Source of the DNA: Actinoallomurus bryophytorum
GTDB taxonomy: Bacteria; Actinomycetota; Actinomycetes; Streptosporangiales; Streptosporangiaceae
Length of the DNA: 64,000 nt
Direction of reading: 5' to 3'
Assembly: GCF_006716425.1 (NCBI RefSeq)
Contig: NZ_VFOZ01000002.1
Location: forward strand, 310,001 to 374,000
The position numbers and the translations under genes are program-made. Numbering within the stretch: position 1 is the first letter of the stretch; each line of letters opens with the position of its first letter. This document shows positions 17,530 to 27,921 of this stretch, piece by piece. Below the pieces are notes generated by a model. The model searched no databases. It was given only the letters and a program-made list of their open reading frames with translations, and was not told where the DNA came from.

Positions 17530-18963
17530 ATGTCCGATGTCACGCCGTTCTATCTCTCCGGCAAGCCCGCCACCGGTGACGAGACCTTGCAGGTGACGTC
17601 CCCGTGGGACGGGGCGGTCGTGGGGGAGGTCGCGGTACCCACCGCCGACCAGGTCGAACAGGCCGTCGCCGACCTGCACGCCGTCCGTCACGAGGCCCAG
17701 GCCACCCCCGCGCACGTACGCGCCGGGGCGCTGGACCACATCTCGGCGCGCCTGTCCGAGCGCGCCGAGGAGATCGCGGCCCTGATCACGGCGGAGAACG
17801 GCAAGCCGCTGGTCTGGTCGCGCGGCGAGGTCGCGCGGGCGGTGTCGACGTTCCGCTGGGCGGCCGAGGAGGCCCGGCGCTTCGCGGGCGACCTGCAACG
17901 GCTGGACACCGACCCGGCGGCGACGGGACGGCTCGCGGTCGTACGGAGGTTCCCGCGCGGGCCGGTGCTGGGCATCGCGCCGTTCAACTTCCCGCTCAAC
18001 CTCGTCGCGCACAAGGTGGCGCCCGCGATCGCGGTCGGCGCCCCGATCCTCGTCAAGCCGGCGCCGGCCACCCCGCTGACCGCCCTGCTGCTCGCCGAGA
18101 TCATCGCCGAGACCGACCTGCCGCCGCGGATGGTCTCGACGCTCACGGTCCCGAACGACCAGATGTCCTCGCTGGTGACCGACCCCCGGCTGCCGGTCGT
18201 GTCCTTCACCGGCTCGGGCCCGGTCGGCTGGTCGATCCAGCGCCAGGCTCCGAACAAGCACATCACGCTCGAGCTCGGCGGGGACGCCGCGGTGATCGTC
18301 GCCGGAGACTGGCCGGACCTTTCCGCGGCGGCCTCACGTATCGCGCTGTTCGCCAACTACCAGGCGGGCCAGTCGTGCATCGCGGTCCAGCGCGTGCTGA
18401 TCCAGAGCGACGTCTACGACGACTTCGTCTCGGAGTTCGTGGCTGCGGTCGAGGCACTGCCCACCGGAGACCCCACCGCCGAGGGCGTACAGGTCGGGCC
18501 GGTCATCAACGACGCCGCGGCCGAGCGGATCACGACCTGGGTCGGCGAGGCCGCCGAGGCGGGCGCCACGGTGCTCACCGGCGGCACCCGCGAGGGCCGT
18601 AATGTCGCCCCGACCGTCCTGGCCGGCGTCCCGGCCGGTACGAAGGTCGCCGACGAGGAGGTGTTCGGGCCGGTCGTGTCCGTTGCGCGGTTCGCCGACC
18701 TCGACGAGGCCTTCGCCATGGTCAACTCCTCCAGGTACGGGCTCCAGGCCGGGATCTTCACCACCGACGTGCGCGCCGCGTTCCGTGCCCACCGCGACCT
18801 CGAGGTCGGCGGAGTGATCGTCGGAGACGTCCCGAGCTACCGCGCCGACCAGATGCCCTACGGCGGCTGGAAGGACTCCGGCGTCGGGCGGGAGGGCGTC
18901 AGGTCCGCGATGAACGATCTCACCGAGGAGCGGGTGCTCGTCCTCACCGGGCTCGAGCTTTGA
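17530..18963 (+). CDS. Aldehyde dehydrogenase, probable succinate-semialdehyde dehydrogenase
   Basis: 477 residues of the NAD(P)-dependent ALDH superfamily: APFNFPLNLVAHKVAPA (substrate/cofactor region), FTGSGPVGW, LELGGDAAVIV (general-base Glu region), QAGQSCIAVQR with catalytic Cys283, and EEVFGPVVSV. The family predicts oxidation of an aldehyde to an acid. Position right after gabT, in the same direction, makes succinate semialdehyde the most likely substrate, although the sequence has D in LELGGDA where many SSADHs have another residue. ATG at 17530 follows a weak GTGAGGCGA site. Confidence 0.87.
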   Translation: MSDVTPFYLSGKPATGDETLQVTSPWDGAVVGEVAVPTADQVEQAVADLHAVRHEAQATPAHVRAGALDHISARLSERAEEIAALITAENGKPLVWSRGEVARAVSTFRWAAEEARRFAGDLQRLDTDPAATGRLAVVRRFPRGPVLGIAPFNFPLNLVAHKVAPAIAVGAPILVKPAPATPLTALLLAEIIAETDLPPRMVSTLTVPNDQMSSLVTDPRLPVVSFTGSGPVGWSIQRQAPNKHITLELGGDAAVIVAGDWPDLSAAASRIALFANYQAGQSCIAVQRVLIQSDVYDDFVSEFVAAVEALPTGDPTAEGVQVGPVINDAAAERITTWVGEAAEAGATVLTGGTREGRNVAPTVLAGVPAGTKVADEEVFGPVVSVARFADLDEAFAMVNSSRYGLQAGIFTTDVRAAFRAHRDLEVGGVIVGDVPSYRADQMPYGGWKDSGVGREGVRSAMNDLTEERVLVLTGLEL

Positions 18964-19009
18964 TCTTCCCTCCACGGCCCGTCGCCTCTGCTCGGCGCGG
19001 CAGGACGGC

Positions 19010-21556
<2,547 letters not shown>

Positions 21557-21583
21557 GGCGGGTCCGACAGACACGCCCCAGGA

Positions 21584-21609
21584 CCGGGCGGGCGCGTACG
21601 CCCGCCCGG
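21584..21609. terminator. Perfect 11-bp hairpin between pepN and the DHFR-like gene
   Basis: CCGGGCGGGCG, loop CGTA, then CGCCCGCCCGG. It lies 27 bases after the pepN stop and 9 bases beyond the stop of the convergent gene, so it can serve as a bidirectional terminator. Confidence 0.75.
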
Positions 21610-21618
21610 AGCGGGTCG

Positions 21619-22158
21619 TCACACGACGCGCAGCCACATGTTGGTCACGTGCGGCAGCTCGGTCAGCCCGATGCGTTCGAGCTTCACCCTGGTGCCGCCC
21701 GGATGGTCGAACAGCCGGACGCCGTCGCCGAGCATGACGGGGGCGACGCACACGAAGATCTCGTCCAGCAGGCCCGCGTCGAGGCACTGACGGGCGACAC
21801 TGGCACCCAGGACGTTGACGTACTTGTCGCCCGCGGCGGCCTTGGCCGCCTCGACGGCGCCGGCGAGGTCGCCGACGAAGGTGATCCCCGGCGGGGAGGC
21901 GGGCGGGGCGTGATGGGTGAGCACGAACTGCGGCCCGCTCCACCCTCCGCCGAACGGCTTGCCCTCCTTGTCCGTGCCCCGGTGCGGATCGTCACCGCCG
22001 AAGGTGCGCCTGCCGACGAGGAGCGCACCGATCCTGTCGATGAGGGCGTCCACCTCCGGGTTGGGCCCGAGGTGTTCGGTGGCCCAGGACATGTCGCCGC
22101 CCGGCCCGGCGAGAAAACCGTCCGTCGAGATGGTGCCCGAGTACAGGAGCTTGGCCAT
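21619..22158 (-). CDS. Dihydrofolate-reductase-family (RibD C-terminal) protein
   Basis: 179 residues with the DHFR-like fold of the RibD_C family: MAKLLYSGTISTDGFLAGPGGDMSW at the start, LLVGRRTFGG, a KYVNVLGASVARQCLDAGLLDE cofactor-binding segment and LGDGVRLFDH. These stand-alone proteins are NADPH-dependent reductases of unknown substrate, not housekeeping DHFR. ATG at 22158 has GGAGGAAG upstream. It lies 62 bases after the SnoaL-sigma gene in the same direction, so it may be its target or partner. Confidence 0.85.
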   Translation of the reverse strand: MAKLLYSGTISTDGFLAGPGGDMSWATEHLGPNPEVDALIDRIGALLVGRRTFGGDDPHRGTDKEGKPFGGGWSGPQFVLTHHAPPASPPGITFVGDLAGAVEAAKAAAGDKYVNVLGASVARQCLDAGLLDEIFVCVAPVMLGDGVRLFDHPGGTRVKLERIGLTELPHVTNMWLRVV

Positions 22159-22220
22159 GATCTTCCTCCGTCGAGGTCGGCGTCGATGACCCGTGTTGAG
22201 ACGACGGACCGCGCGAAAAC

Positions 22221-23300
22221 TCATCGGTGCGCCGCGGAAAGACCCGTGGGCAGCACCCCCGGCAGGGCGAACGCCGGGAAGAGGCCGGGGTCGTGGAAGG
22301 CGGTGGCCTCCACGACGCGGTCGCCGTCGATCCGCAGCACCGAGATCGCGAAGGCCCGGAAGGCGTCCTGCCCGGGCGCCCGCACGTAGGCCGCCGCCGC
22401 CGGCTGCCCGTTGGCCCGGGTCGCCACCATACGGAACCGGCCCACATAGGCCGGGGAGTCCGCGTCCCAGCCGGCGGCCAACGCCCCGATGACCGCGGTA
22501 CGCCCCTGGAACCACATCGGGTACGGCGGCATCGTCGTCCGCACCTCCTCGGCCAGCAGGCCGGCGACGGCGGTGAGGTCGGCGCGTTCGACCGCGTCCA
22601 TGTACCCGCGCAGGACCGCGCGCTCCCGCTCGGTGGGCTGGGCCGACGGCGCCCAGTCCAGGCGGCGTTCGGGCAGGTGCTCCTTGAGCGTCGCCCGTGC
22701 CCGCTGCAGGGCGCTGTTCACCGACGCGACGCTGCCCTCCAGCAGCTCAGCGGTCTGCCTGGCCGGCCAGCCGAGCACGTCGCGCAGAATCAGGACCGCC
22801 CGCTGCCGCGGCGGCAGATGCTGGATCGCGGCCAGGAACGCCAGCTCGATCGTCTCCCGGGTGACCACAACGGCGTCCGGCTGCGCGTCACTCGGCCCGG
22901 CCGGCTCCCAGAGCCGGTCGGGGAACGGCTGGAGCCACGCGATGTCGGTACGGGGCGGCAGCGGGTCGCCGGCCGGGGCCGTCAGGTGGTGCGGCAGCAC
23001 CCGGCGTTCCCGCCCGTCCAGGGTGTCCAGGCACGCGTTCGTCGCGATCCGGTACAGCCAGGCCCGCAGTGTGGAGCGCCCCTCGAAGCCGGGAAGGCTC
23101 CGCCAGGCACGCAGGAACGTCTCCTGCACCAGGTCCTCCGACTCCTCCAGCGAGCCCAGCATCCGGTAGCAGTGCACCCGCAGCTCCCGGCCGTGCCGTT
23201 CGACGATCTGCGCGAACGCGGACTCGTCACCCGCTCTCGCGGCGGCCACGATCGCGCCGTCGTCACCCGCGTCCAACGCCGCCCTCCGTCCGCCGACCAT
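22221..23300 (-). CDS. ECF-type RNA polymerase sigma factor with C-terminal SnoaL-like domain (SigG type)
   Basis: About 359 residues. Sigma region 2 includes RELRVHCYRMLGSLEESEDLVQETFLRAWRSL. Sigma-70 region 4 includes HLPPRQRAVLILRDVLGWPARQTAELLEGSVASVNSALQRAR. The last ~130 residues form a SnoaL/NTF2-like domain (VLRGYMDAVERADLTAVAGLLAEE ... FHDPGLFPAFALPGVL), which in this family regulates the sigma factor in place of an anti-sigma protein. The start is uncertain: ATG at 23300, GTG at 23306, or TTG at 23279, which has GGAGGG upstream. A degraded relative of its tail is at 57292-57489. Confidence 0.9.
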   Translation of the reverse strand: MVGGRRAALDAGDDGAIVAAARAGDESAFAQIVERHGRELRVHCYRMLGSLEESEDLVQETFLRAWRSLPGFEGRSTLRAWLYRIATNACLDTLDGRERRVLPHHLTAPAGDPLPPRTDIAWLQPFPDRLWEPAGPSDAQPDAVVVTRETIELAFLAAIQHLPPRQRAVLILRDVLGWPARQTAELLEGSVASVNSALQRARATLKEHLPERRLDWAPSAQPTERERAVLRGYMDAVERADLTAVAGLLAEEVRTTMPPYPMWFQGRTAVIGALAAGWDADSPAYVGRFRMVATRANGQPAAAAYVRAPGQDAFRAFAISVLRIDGDRVVEATAFHDPGLFPAFALPGVLPTGLSAAHR

Positions 23301-23581
23301 CGGCACGTTTCCGCCGAGAACGTTACGACAGACGGAACGAGGGGGCGGTCGAACGGCGTGGCGGCAGGTGCGGCCACGGAAATGGTCTCAAAGTGAGACG
23401 GCGGATCGTGAGGGACTCGCGTGATCCGGGCCGGGGGATCAGGCCGGTACGTCATCACGGACCCGTTCGGTCACCATGATCGGTCCGGCTCGATGATCTG
23501 TGCGGTCGCCGCCGTGGTGGGCCCGCTCGGTGGCACCGGCGCGTACGGCTCTGGTGCGGTGATCGCGGAGTGTGGCGGGCC

Positions 23582-23653
23582 CTGTGCTCCGTATACGGCC
23601 TGGGCCCCGTATAGGGCCTGAGCCCCGTATAGGGCCTGGGCCCTGTATAGGGC
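23582..23653. repeat. Four tandem copies of an 18-bp unit with internal dyad
   Basis: Copies at 23582-23599, 23600-23617, 23618-23635 and 23636-23653. Consensus CTGGGCCCCGTATAGGGC; copy 1 is the most diverged, and copies 2-4 differ at one or two positions. Each unit contains GCCC...GGGC arms around CGTATA, so the array is a row of small dyads spaced by less than two helical turns. It may bind a protein, or be a slippage-prone minisatellite. Confidence 0.85.
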
Positions 23654-23929
23654 GGTGCTCGCGGGCGGTGGCTTCTCCCCTTGAAGCCCCGCCCGCGAGC
23701 GCCCGCCTTCCCGCGCGCCCCGGTCGGCTACGTATCCGGATCGCGGGATCCGGCCCCGCAACGCGCATCAGGATGAATCCCCTATTTTCATCCGAGCGCG
23801 AGGGCCACCCGTGGTGGTCTCTAGGTGGTGGAGCGACTACTGTCTGGGGTCCGGCATCGCTCTCATCACGGGTCCCATAGTGGCCTTGACCAGTGTCGTT
23901 AGGCAAAGACCGGCTTCTTCTGATGCCCA

Positions 23930-23935
23930 TATAAT
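23930..23935 (+). promoter_or_regulatory. -10 box of an apparently leaderless promoter for the first LysR gene
   Basis: TATAAT, six bases before the ATG at 23942. A start point at the usual distance would coincide with the A of the ATG. No ribosome site is present between them, consistent with leaderless translation. No good -35 hexamer is seen at 16-18 bases. Confidence 0.55.
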
Positions 23936-23941
23936 CTCTTC

Positions 23942-24817
23942 ATGACCCTGCGTCAGTACGAATACCTGATCGCGGTGGCCGAGGAACACTCCTTCACCAG
24001 GGCGGCCGAGCGGCTCCTCGTCTCACAGCCGGCCCTCTCCCACCAGATCAAGGTTCTCGAGGACGGCATCGGCGGAGCGCTGCTGGACCGGCTCGCCCGT
24101 TCGGTCGAGCTCACCGCGCTCGGCGGTTCGTTCCTGCCCCACGCGGTCGCCGCGGTGCGCAGCACCGAGGAGGCCACCCGCTCGGCCCGCGCGGTGGGCA
24201 GGCTTGCCGGTGGTGAGCTGCAGGTCGCGACCCTGCAGTCGATCGCCCTCGGCATCATCCCGCCGGCCATCCGGGCCTGGCGGCACGAGCATCCGCGGGT
24301 GCGCGTGCAGATCCGCGAGTTCGGCCACATCGACCTGCTCGCGGCCGAGATGCTCCACGGAGGCGCCGACATCGCGATCGGCCCCGCGCCGGCCGGATGG
24401 ACCGGCACGAGCAGGTCGCTGGGGCCCGAGGAGTTCGTGGTGGTGCTCCCCTACGACGACATCGAGCTCCAGCCCGACCGCAGGTCGATCAACCTGCGGA
24501 CTCTCGCCGACCGCCCCTGGGTCCTCTACGCGCCCGGCTTCGGGCTGACCCCGATCGTCAGCGAGGCGTGCTCGCGAGCGGGCTTCACCCCGCGGGCCGC
24601 GGCGCGCACGCACCACACGGCCACGGCCATCGAGCTCGCGACGGCCGGGCTCGGCCCGGCGCTCGTGCCCAGCAACGTCATCGGCCCCGACTTCGAATGC
24701 TGCATCCTGCGCCCGGACCCGCCGATCTGGCGGGAGCTCTCGGCGTTCACCCGGCCGTACGTCTCACCGCCCGCCGCGGCGTTCATCGAGACCCTCGCCG
24801 ATCACGCCACGCTGTAG
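23942..24817 (+). CDS. LysR-family transcriptional regulator
   Basis: 291 residues. The N-terminal winged HTH, MTLRQYEYLIAVAEEHSFTRAAERLLVSQPALSHQI, is the classic LysR start. The effector-binding domain spans ~90-290 (LGIIPPAIRAWRHEHPRVRVQI, RPWVLYAPGFGLTPIV). It is clearly paralogous to the LysR at 30274-31206: the two share the LGIIPPA, RPWVLYAP and TAGLGPALVP/AAGLGPALVP segments. It converges with the IorAB-like operon and likely controls that or the divergent deacylase gene. Confidence 0.93.
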   Translation: MTLRQYEYLIAVAEEHSFTRAAERLLVSQPALSHQIKVLEDGIGGALLDRLARSVELTALGGSFLPHAVAAVRSTEEATRSARAVGRLAGGELQVATLQSIALGIIPPAIRAWRHEHPRVRVQIREFGHIDLLAAEMLHGGADIAIGPAPAGWTGTSRSLGPEEFVVVLPYDDIELQPDRRSINLRTLADRPWVLYAPGFGLTPIVSEACSRAGFTPRAAARTHHTATAIELATAGLGPALVPSNVIGPDFECCILRPDPPIWRELSAFTRPYVSPPAAAFIETLADHATL

Positions 24818-24835
24818 CGCGGGCCCCCGGCTACA
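24813..24835. terminator. Hairpin overlapping both stop codons of convergent LysR and iorA-like genes
   Basis: TGTAGC + CGGG pairs with CCCG + GCTACA, with a single bulged G and a 2-base loop. Both stop codons lie inside the stem, so one structure can end both transcripts. Confidence 0.5.
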
Positions 24836-25307
24836 TCTTCGCGGCGGCGCTCTTGATCGCCTCGCGGATACGGACGTACGTGCCGCACCGGCAGATGTTG
24901 CGGATCTCGTCGAGGTCGGCGTCGCCGATCTCCCGGCCGGCCGCCCTGGCCTGGCGCACCTTGGCGATGGCGGCCATGATCTGGCCCGGCTGGCAGTAGC
25001 CGCACTGGGCGACGTCGTGGTCGAGCCAGGCCTCCTGCATCGGGTGCAGCGCTCCCGTCTCCCGGTCGGCCAGGCCCTCGATCGTGGTGATCTCGTCGGT
25101 CGGGTCGATCTTGGAGACCGGCACCGCGCACGGGTTGAACGCCTTCCCGTTGATGTGGCAGGTGCATGCCTTGCAGACGTCCAGGCCGCAGCCGTACTTG
25201 GGGCCGGTGAGGCCGATGATGTCGCGGATCACCCACAGGAGGCGCAGGTCGTCCGGCGCCTCGACGGTGACCTGCTCGCCGTTGAGCTTGAAGGTGTGTT
25301 GCGGCAT
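24831..25307 (-). CDS. (2Fe-2S) subunit of a molybdenum hydroxylase (IorA-like)
   Basis: 158 residues with two 2Fe-2S clusters. The N-terminal plant-type cluster is at Cys40, Cys45, Cys48 and Cys60 (YGCGLDVCKACTC). The C-terminal cluster is at Cys102, Cys105, Cys139 and Cys141 (QCGYCQPGQ and CRCGT). It passes electrons from the molybdenum site of the large subunit. ATG at 25307 has GGAGG upstream, and the gene follows the large subunit by 17 bases. There is no FAD subunit, as in isoquinoline 1-oxidoreductase-type and aldehyde-oxidising two-subunit enzymes. Confidence 0.92.
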   Translation of the reverse strand: MPQHTFKLNGEQVTVEAPDDLRLLWVIRDIIGLTGPKYGCGLDVCKACTCHINGKAFNPCAVPVSKIDPTDEITTIEGLADRETGALHPMQEAWLDHDVAQCGYCQPGQIMAAIAKVRQARAAGREIGDADLDEIRNICRCGTYVRIREAIKSAAAKM

Positions 25308-25324
25308 GCGGGGGTTCCTCCGGA

Positions 25325-27679
25325 TCAGAAGGCGTGGTCGAGGCCGTCGGTGGGCGACTGCGGGATCGACGGCTCACGCGGCAGCGGGTCGAACGCGAGG
25401 GTGCCGTGGTTGATCGGGAACCTCGTCGGCATGGTGCCGGTGGCGCGGGCGTACGCGCAGGCGACCGCGGCGAACGCTCCCGCGACGCCGATCTCGCCGG
25501 CACCGCCGGGTTCGCCGGTCGTGGGCGGCATCACGATGATCTTCACTTCGGCCGGGGTGTTCCACTGGCGCGTGTAGAAGAACTCGTCCCAGCTGCCCTC
25601 CAGCGGCAGCCCGCGGGAGATGTGCAGGCTCTCGGTCAGCGCGAGGCCGATGCCGTCGCTGACGCAGCCGATCATCTGGGCCTCCAGGCCGCGCGGGTTG
25701 ATGGGCAGCCCGACGTCGACCGCCATCACCACCCGGGTGACCCGCGGACCGGTGACCCCGTCGGGGACCTGCCGCCCGGTCGTCTCCGGCCGGCAGTCGA
25801 TCTCCACGAGGACGGCGGTGCAGCCCTTGAACTCGGTGTGGACGGCCACGCCCTGTGCGGTGCCCTCGGGCATCGCCCGGCCCCACTCGCCGACCTCGGC
25901 GACCTTGTCCAGCACCGCGCGGTAGCGGTCCTGCTTGAGGAACGAACGGCGGAACGCCAGCGGGTCCCTGCCCATCTTTCCCGCGAGCCGGTCGACGACG
26001 AGCTCGCGGGCGCAGACGACGTTGGGCGAGTACACGTCGCGCATGGAGCCGGTGTGGAACTTCAGCGGCACCTCGCCGAGCAGCTGCGTCGTCACGCCGA
26101 AGTCGTAGGGCACCGACTGGGTGAGTGTGAACACCGTCTCGGAGAAGCCCAGGCCGCCGACGGGCAGCTTGGCGGCCGTGGCGGTCAGCGCCTCGCCGAG
26201 GCCGTGGGTGAAGTCGGTCGCGACGCTCGCGTGGCGCTGCTCGTAGCTGACGACGTTCCCGAGCGCGTACGTCGCACGGATCTTGGAGTAGGACATGGGG
26301 TGCGCGCGGCCGTGCCGGAAATCGTCGGTGCGGTGCCACATCAGCTTGACCGGCTTGCCGGTCTTCTGGGAGATCTCCGCGGCCTCGATGGCGGCGTCGA
26401 AGAACAGCTTGCGCCCGAACGACCCGCCGCCCTCCGTGACGTGCACCTTGACGGCGCTCTGTGGCAGTCCCAGCCTCGCCGCGATCATCTGCTGGGCGTC
26501 GATCGGCGACTTCAGCGCCGACCAGATCTCGGCGCCGCCGGGCCGTACGTCGGCGATCGCGTTGTTGGTCTCCAGCGCGCTGTTGCTGGCGAACGCGAAG
26601 ACGAACTCCGCGTCGACGGACTTGGTGAGCAGCCGGGGTACGACGAGAGGCGGCGTCGCGGCCTTGAGCTTGGCCAGCACGGTGTCATCGGACTCGCGGT
26701 CGACGCTGCCTCCGTGCCAGGTGACCTCCAGGGCGCGTACGGCGTCGATGCACTGGCCGAAGGTCTCACCGCGTACCGCGACGCCGGTCGAGATGACCAC
26801 GACGTCGGTGATGCCGGGCATCGCCCGGACCGCGGCGAGGTTCGCCACGGCGTCCACCGTGCCGTTGATCGTGGGCGGCCGGCGGACCATCGCCGGCTTC
26901 GCTCCGGGACACACGTCCAGGTCCAGGGCGAACTTCTTCGCGCCGGTGACGATCGCGCGCGCGTCGATGCGGCTCTGCGGCGTGCCGACGATGGAGAAGG
27001 CCGACCGTTCCTTCGGCCGTGCGGAGACCACCGTCGTACGCGTGCTCGCGGCGGCCTCGGCGAGCGAGCCGTAGGTCGCACGTCTCCCCGACGCGTGATG
27101 GATCACGCCCCCATGGACGGTCAGAGAGGAGGCCGGGACCTCCCACCGCTCCGCGGCCGCCGACAGCAGCCGCGCGCGGGCGACCGCGGCCGCCGTCCGC
27201 ACCGGCCCGTACAGGGAGCGCATCGTGTTGGATCCGCCGGTCAACTGGTTGAACAGCAGCTCCGGGCGCGCGTCGGCGAGCGTGACCTCGACGCGGTCCA
27301 GCGGCAGGTCCAGCTCCTCGGCGATCAGCATCGCGACCGCGGTGGTGATGCCCTGGCCGACCTCGGCGCGCGGCATGGCGAACGACGCCGTGCCGTCGGC
27401 GTTCATCCGGATCGAGATCAGGTGCGAGGTCGGCACGGCCGCGAGGGTGAGGGCGTCGCCGAGGTCCAGCAGGTCGGCGGGTTCGGGCGGGGAGGGGATG
27501 GAGGCGTCGGCGGACCCCGGGCGGGCCGCCTCCACGCCGAGCTGCGCCGCGACCACGAGCGTGGGCGCCGCGAGAACGTACCCGAGGAAGCGGCGGCGGT
27601 CCGTACCGGTGGACCTGGATCCCGAATCAGACTCTGATTCGGTATTGAAGACAGGCCGGGACGATGGTTTTTCCGCCAT
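25325..27679 (-). CDS. Molybdopterin-binding large subunit of a molybdenum hydroxylase (IorB-like), TAT-exported
   Basis: 784 residues of the xanthine dehydrogenase family, Mo-binding subunit. An N-terminal twin-arginine signal DRRRFLGYVLAAPTLVVAA (28-45) predicts export of the folded enzyme across the membrane, the small subunit hitch-hiking. GQGITTAVAMLIAEEL and EGGGSFGRKLFFDAAIEAAEIS are Mo-cofactor segments; GGAGEIGVAG near the C-terminus carries the conserved active-site Glu region. Enzymes of this type hydroxylate N-heterocycles or oxidise aldehydes; the substrate is unknown. ATG at 27679 has AGAGGA upstream. No XdhC/CoxF-type maturation gene is in the window. Confidence 0.9.
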   Translation of the reverse strand: MAEKPSSRPVFNTESESDSGSRSTGTDRRRFLGYVLAAPTLVVAAQLGVEAARPGSADASIPSPPEPADLLDLGDALTLAAVPTSHLISIRMNADGTASFAMPRAEVGQGITTAVAMLIAEELDLPLDRVEVTLADARPELLFNQLTGGSNTMRSLYGPVRTAAAVARARLLSAAAERWEVPASSLTVHGGVIHHASGRRATYGSLAEAAASTRTTVVSARPKERSAFSIVGTPQSRIDARAIVTGAKKFALDLDVCPGAKPAMVRRPPTINGTVDAVANLAAVRAMPGITDVVVISTGVAVRGETFGQCIDAVRALEVTWHGGSVDRESDDTVLAKLKAATPPLVVPRLLTKSVDAEFVFAFASNSALETNNAIADVRPGGAEIWSALKSPIDAQQMIAARLGLPQSAVKVHVTEGGGSFGRKLFFDAAIEAAEISQKTGKPVKLMWHRTDDFRHGRAHPMSYSKIRATYALGNVVSYEQRHASVATDFTHGLGEALTATAAKLPVGGLGFSETVFTLTQSVPYDFGVTTQLLGEVPLKFHTGSMRDVYSPNVVCARELVVDRLAGKMGRDPLAFRRSFLKQDRYRAVLDKVAEVGEWGRAMPEGTAQGVAVHTEFKGCTAVLVEIDCRPETTGRQVPDGVTGPRVTRVVMAVDVGLPINPRGLEAQMIGCVSDGIGLALTESLHISRGLPLEGSWDEFFYTRQWNTPAEVKIIVMPPTTGEPGGAGEIGVAGAFAAVACAYARATGTMPTRFPINHGTLAFDPLPREPSIPQSPTDGLDHAF

Positions 27680-27818
27680 CACATTCCTCTCGGCGAACTG
27701 AGGCGGTGCTCGGCCTCGGGGCGACGGTCTAGGTACGGGGAGTCGCGCCTCGATGGCGGTGCGCGCTGCCGTGGGACGGAGTGTGACACACCGGAACTCC
27801 CGGTAGCCATGACAGACA

Positions 27819-27847
27819 TGTATACCAATGGTGGAGCATAAAGTCAT
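27819..27847 (-). promoter_or_regulatory. Candidate promoter for the IorBA-like operon
   Basis: On the minus strand ATGACT (27847-27842) and TATACA (27824-27819) are separated by 17 bases. It lies 140 bases upstream of the large-subunit start, in the 242-base divergent region shared with the deacylase gene. The GTATACCAAT around it resembles GTATACAAT at the second LysR promoter, which may be a shared LysR-bound element. Confidence 0.35.
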
Positions 27848-27921
27848 CGCGCCCTGAGGGCATCGCATCGGCCGCCCGGCCCATGGCAGGATCCTTCCGA
27901 TACCGGGGAGGATGATCCGAC

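Larger units (their letters stand above)
23301..23941. other. 641-base non-coding region upstream of the first LysR gene
   Basis: Lies between the sigma-factor start and the LysR ATG. It contains a four-copy 18-bp tandem repeat (23582-23653), an AT-richer patch near 23775-23790, and the LysR promoter at its right end. A leftward frame reading through the repeat gives a proline/alanine-rich peptide with a YGAQA(L/V) hexad, but it lacks a good start and ribosome site, so I do not call it a gene. Confidence 0.5.

Noticed and set aside
23471-23761. Leftward 96-codon frame through the 18-bp repeat (Pro/Ala-rich, YGAQA hexads)
   Set aside because: The only start is a TTG without ribosome site, and the repeat itself explains the regular peptide. 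Kept as a repeat, not a gene.
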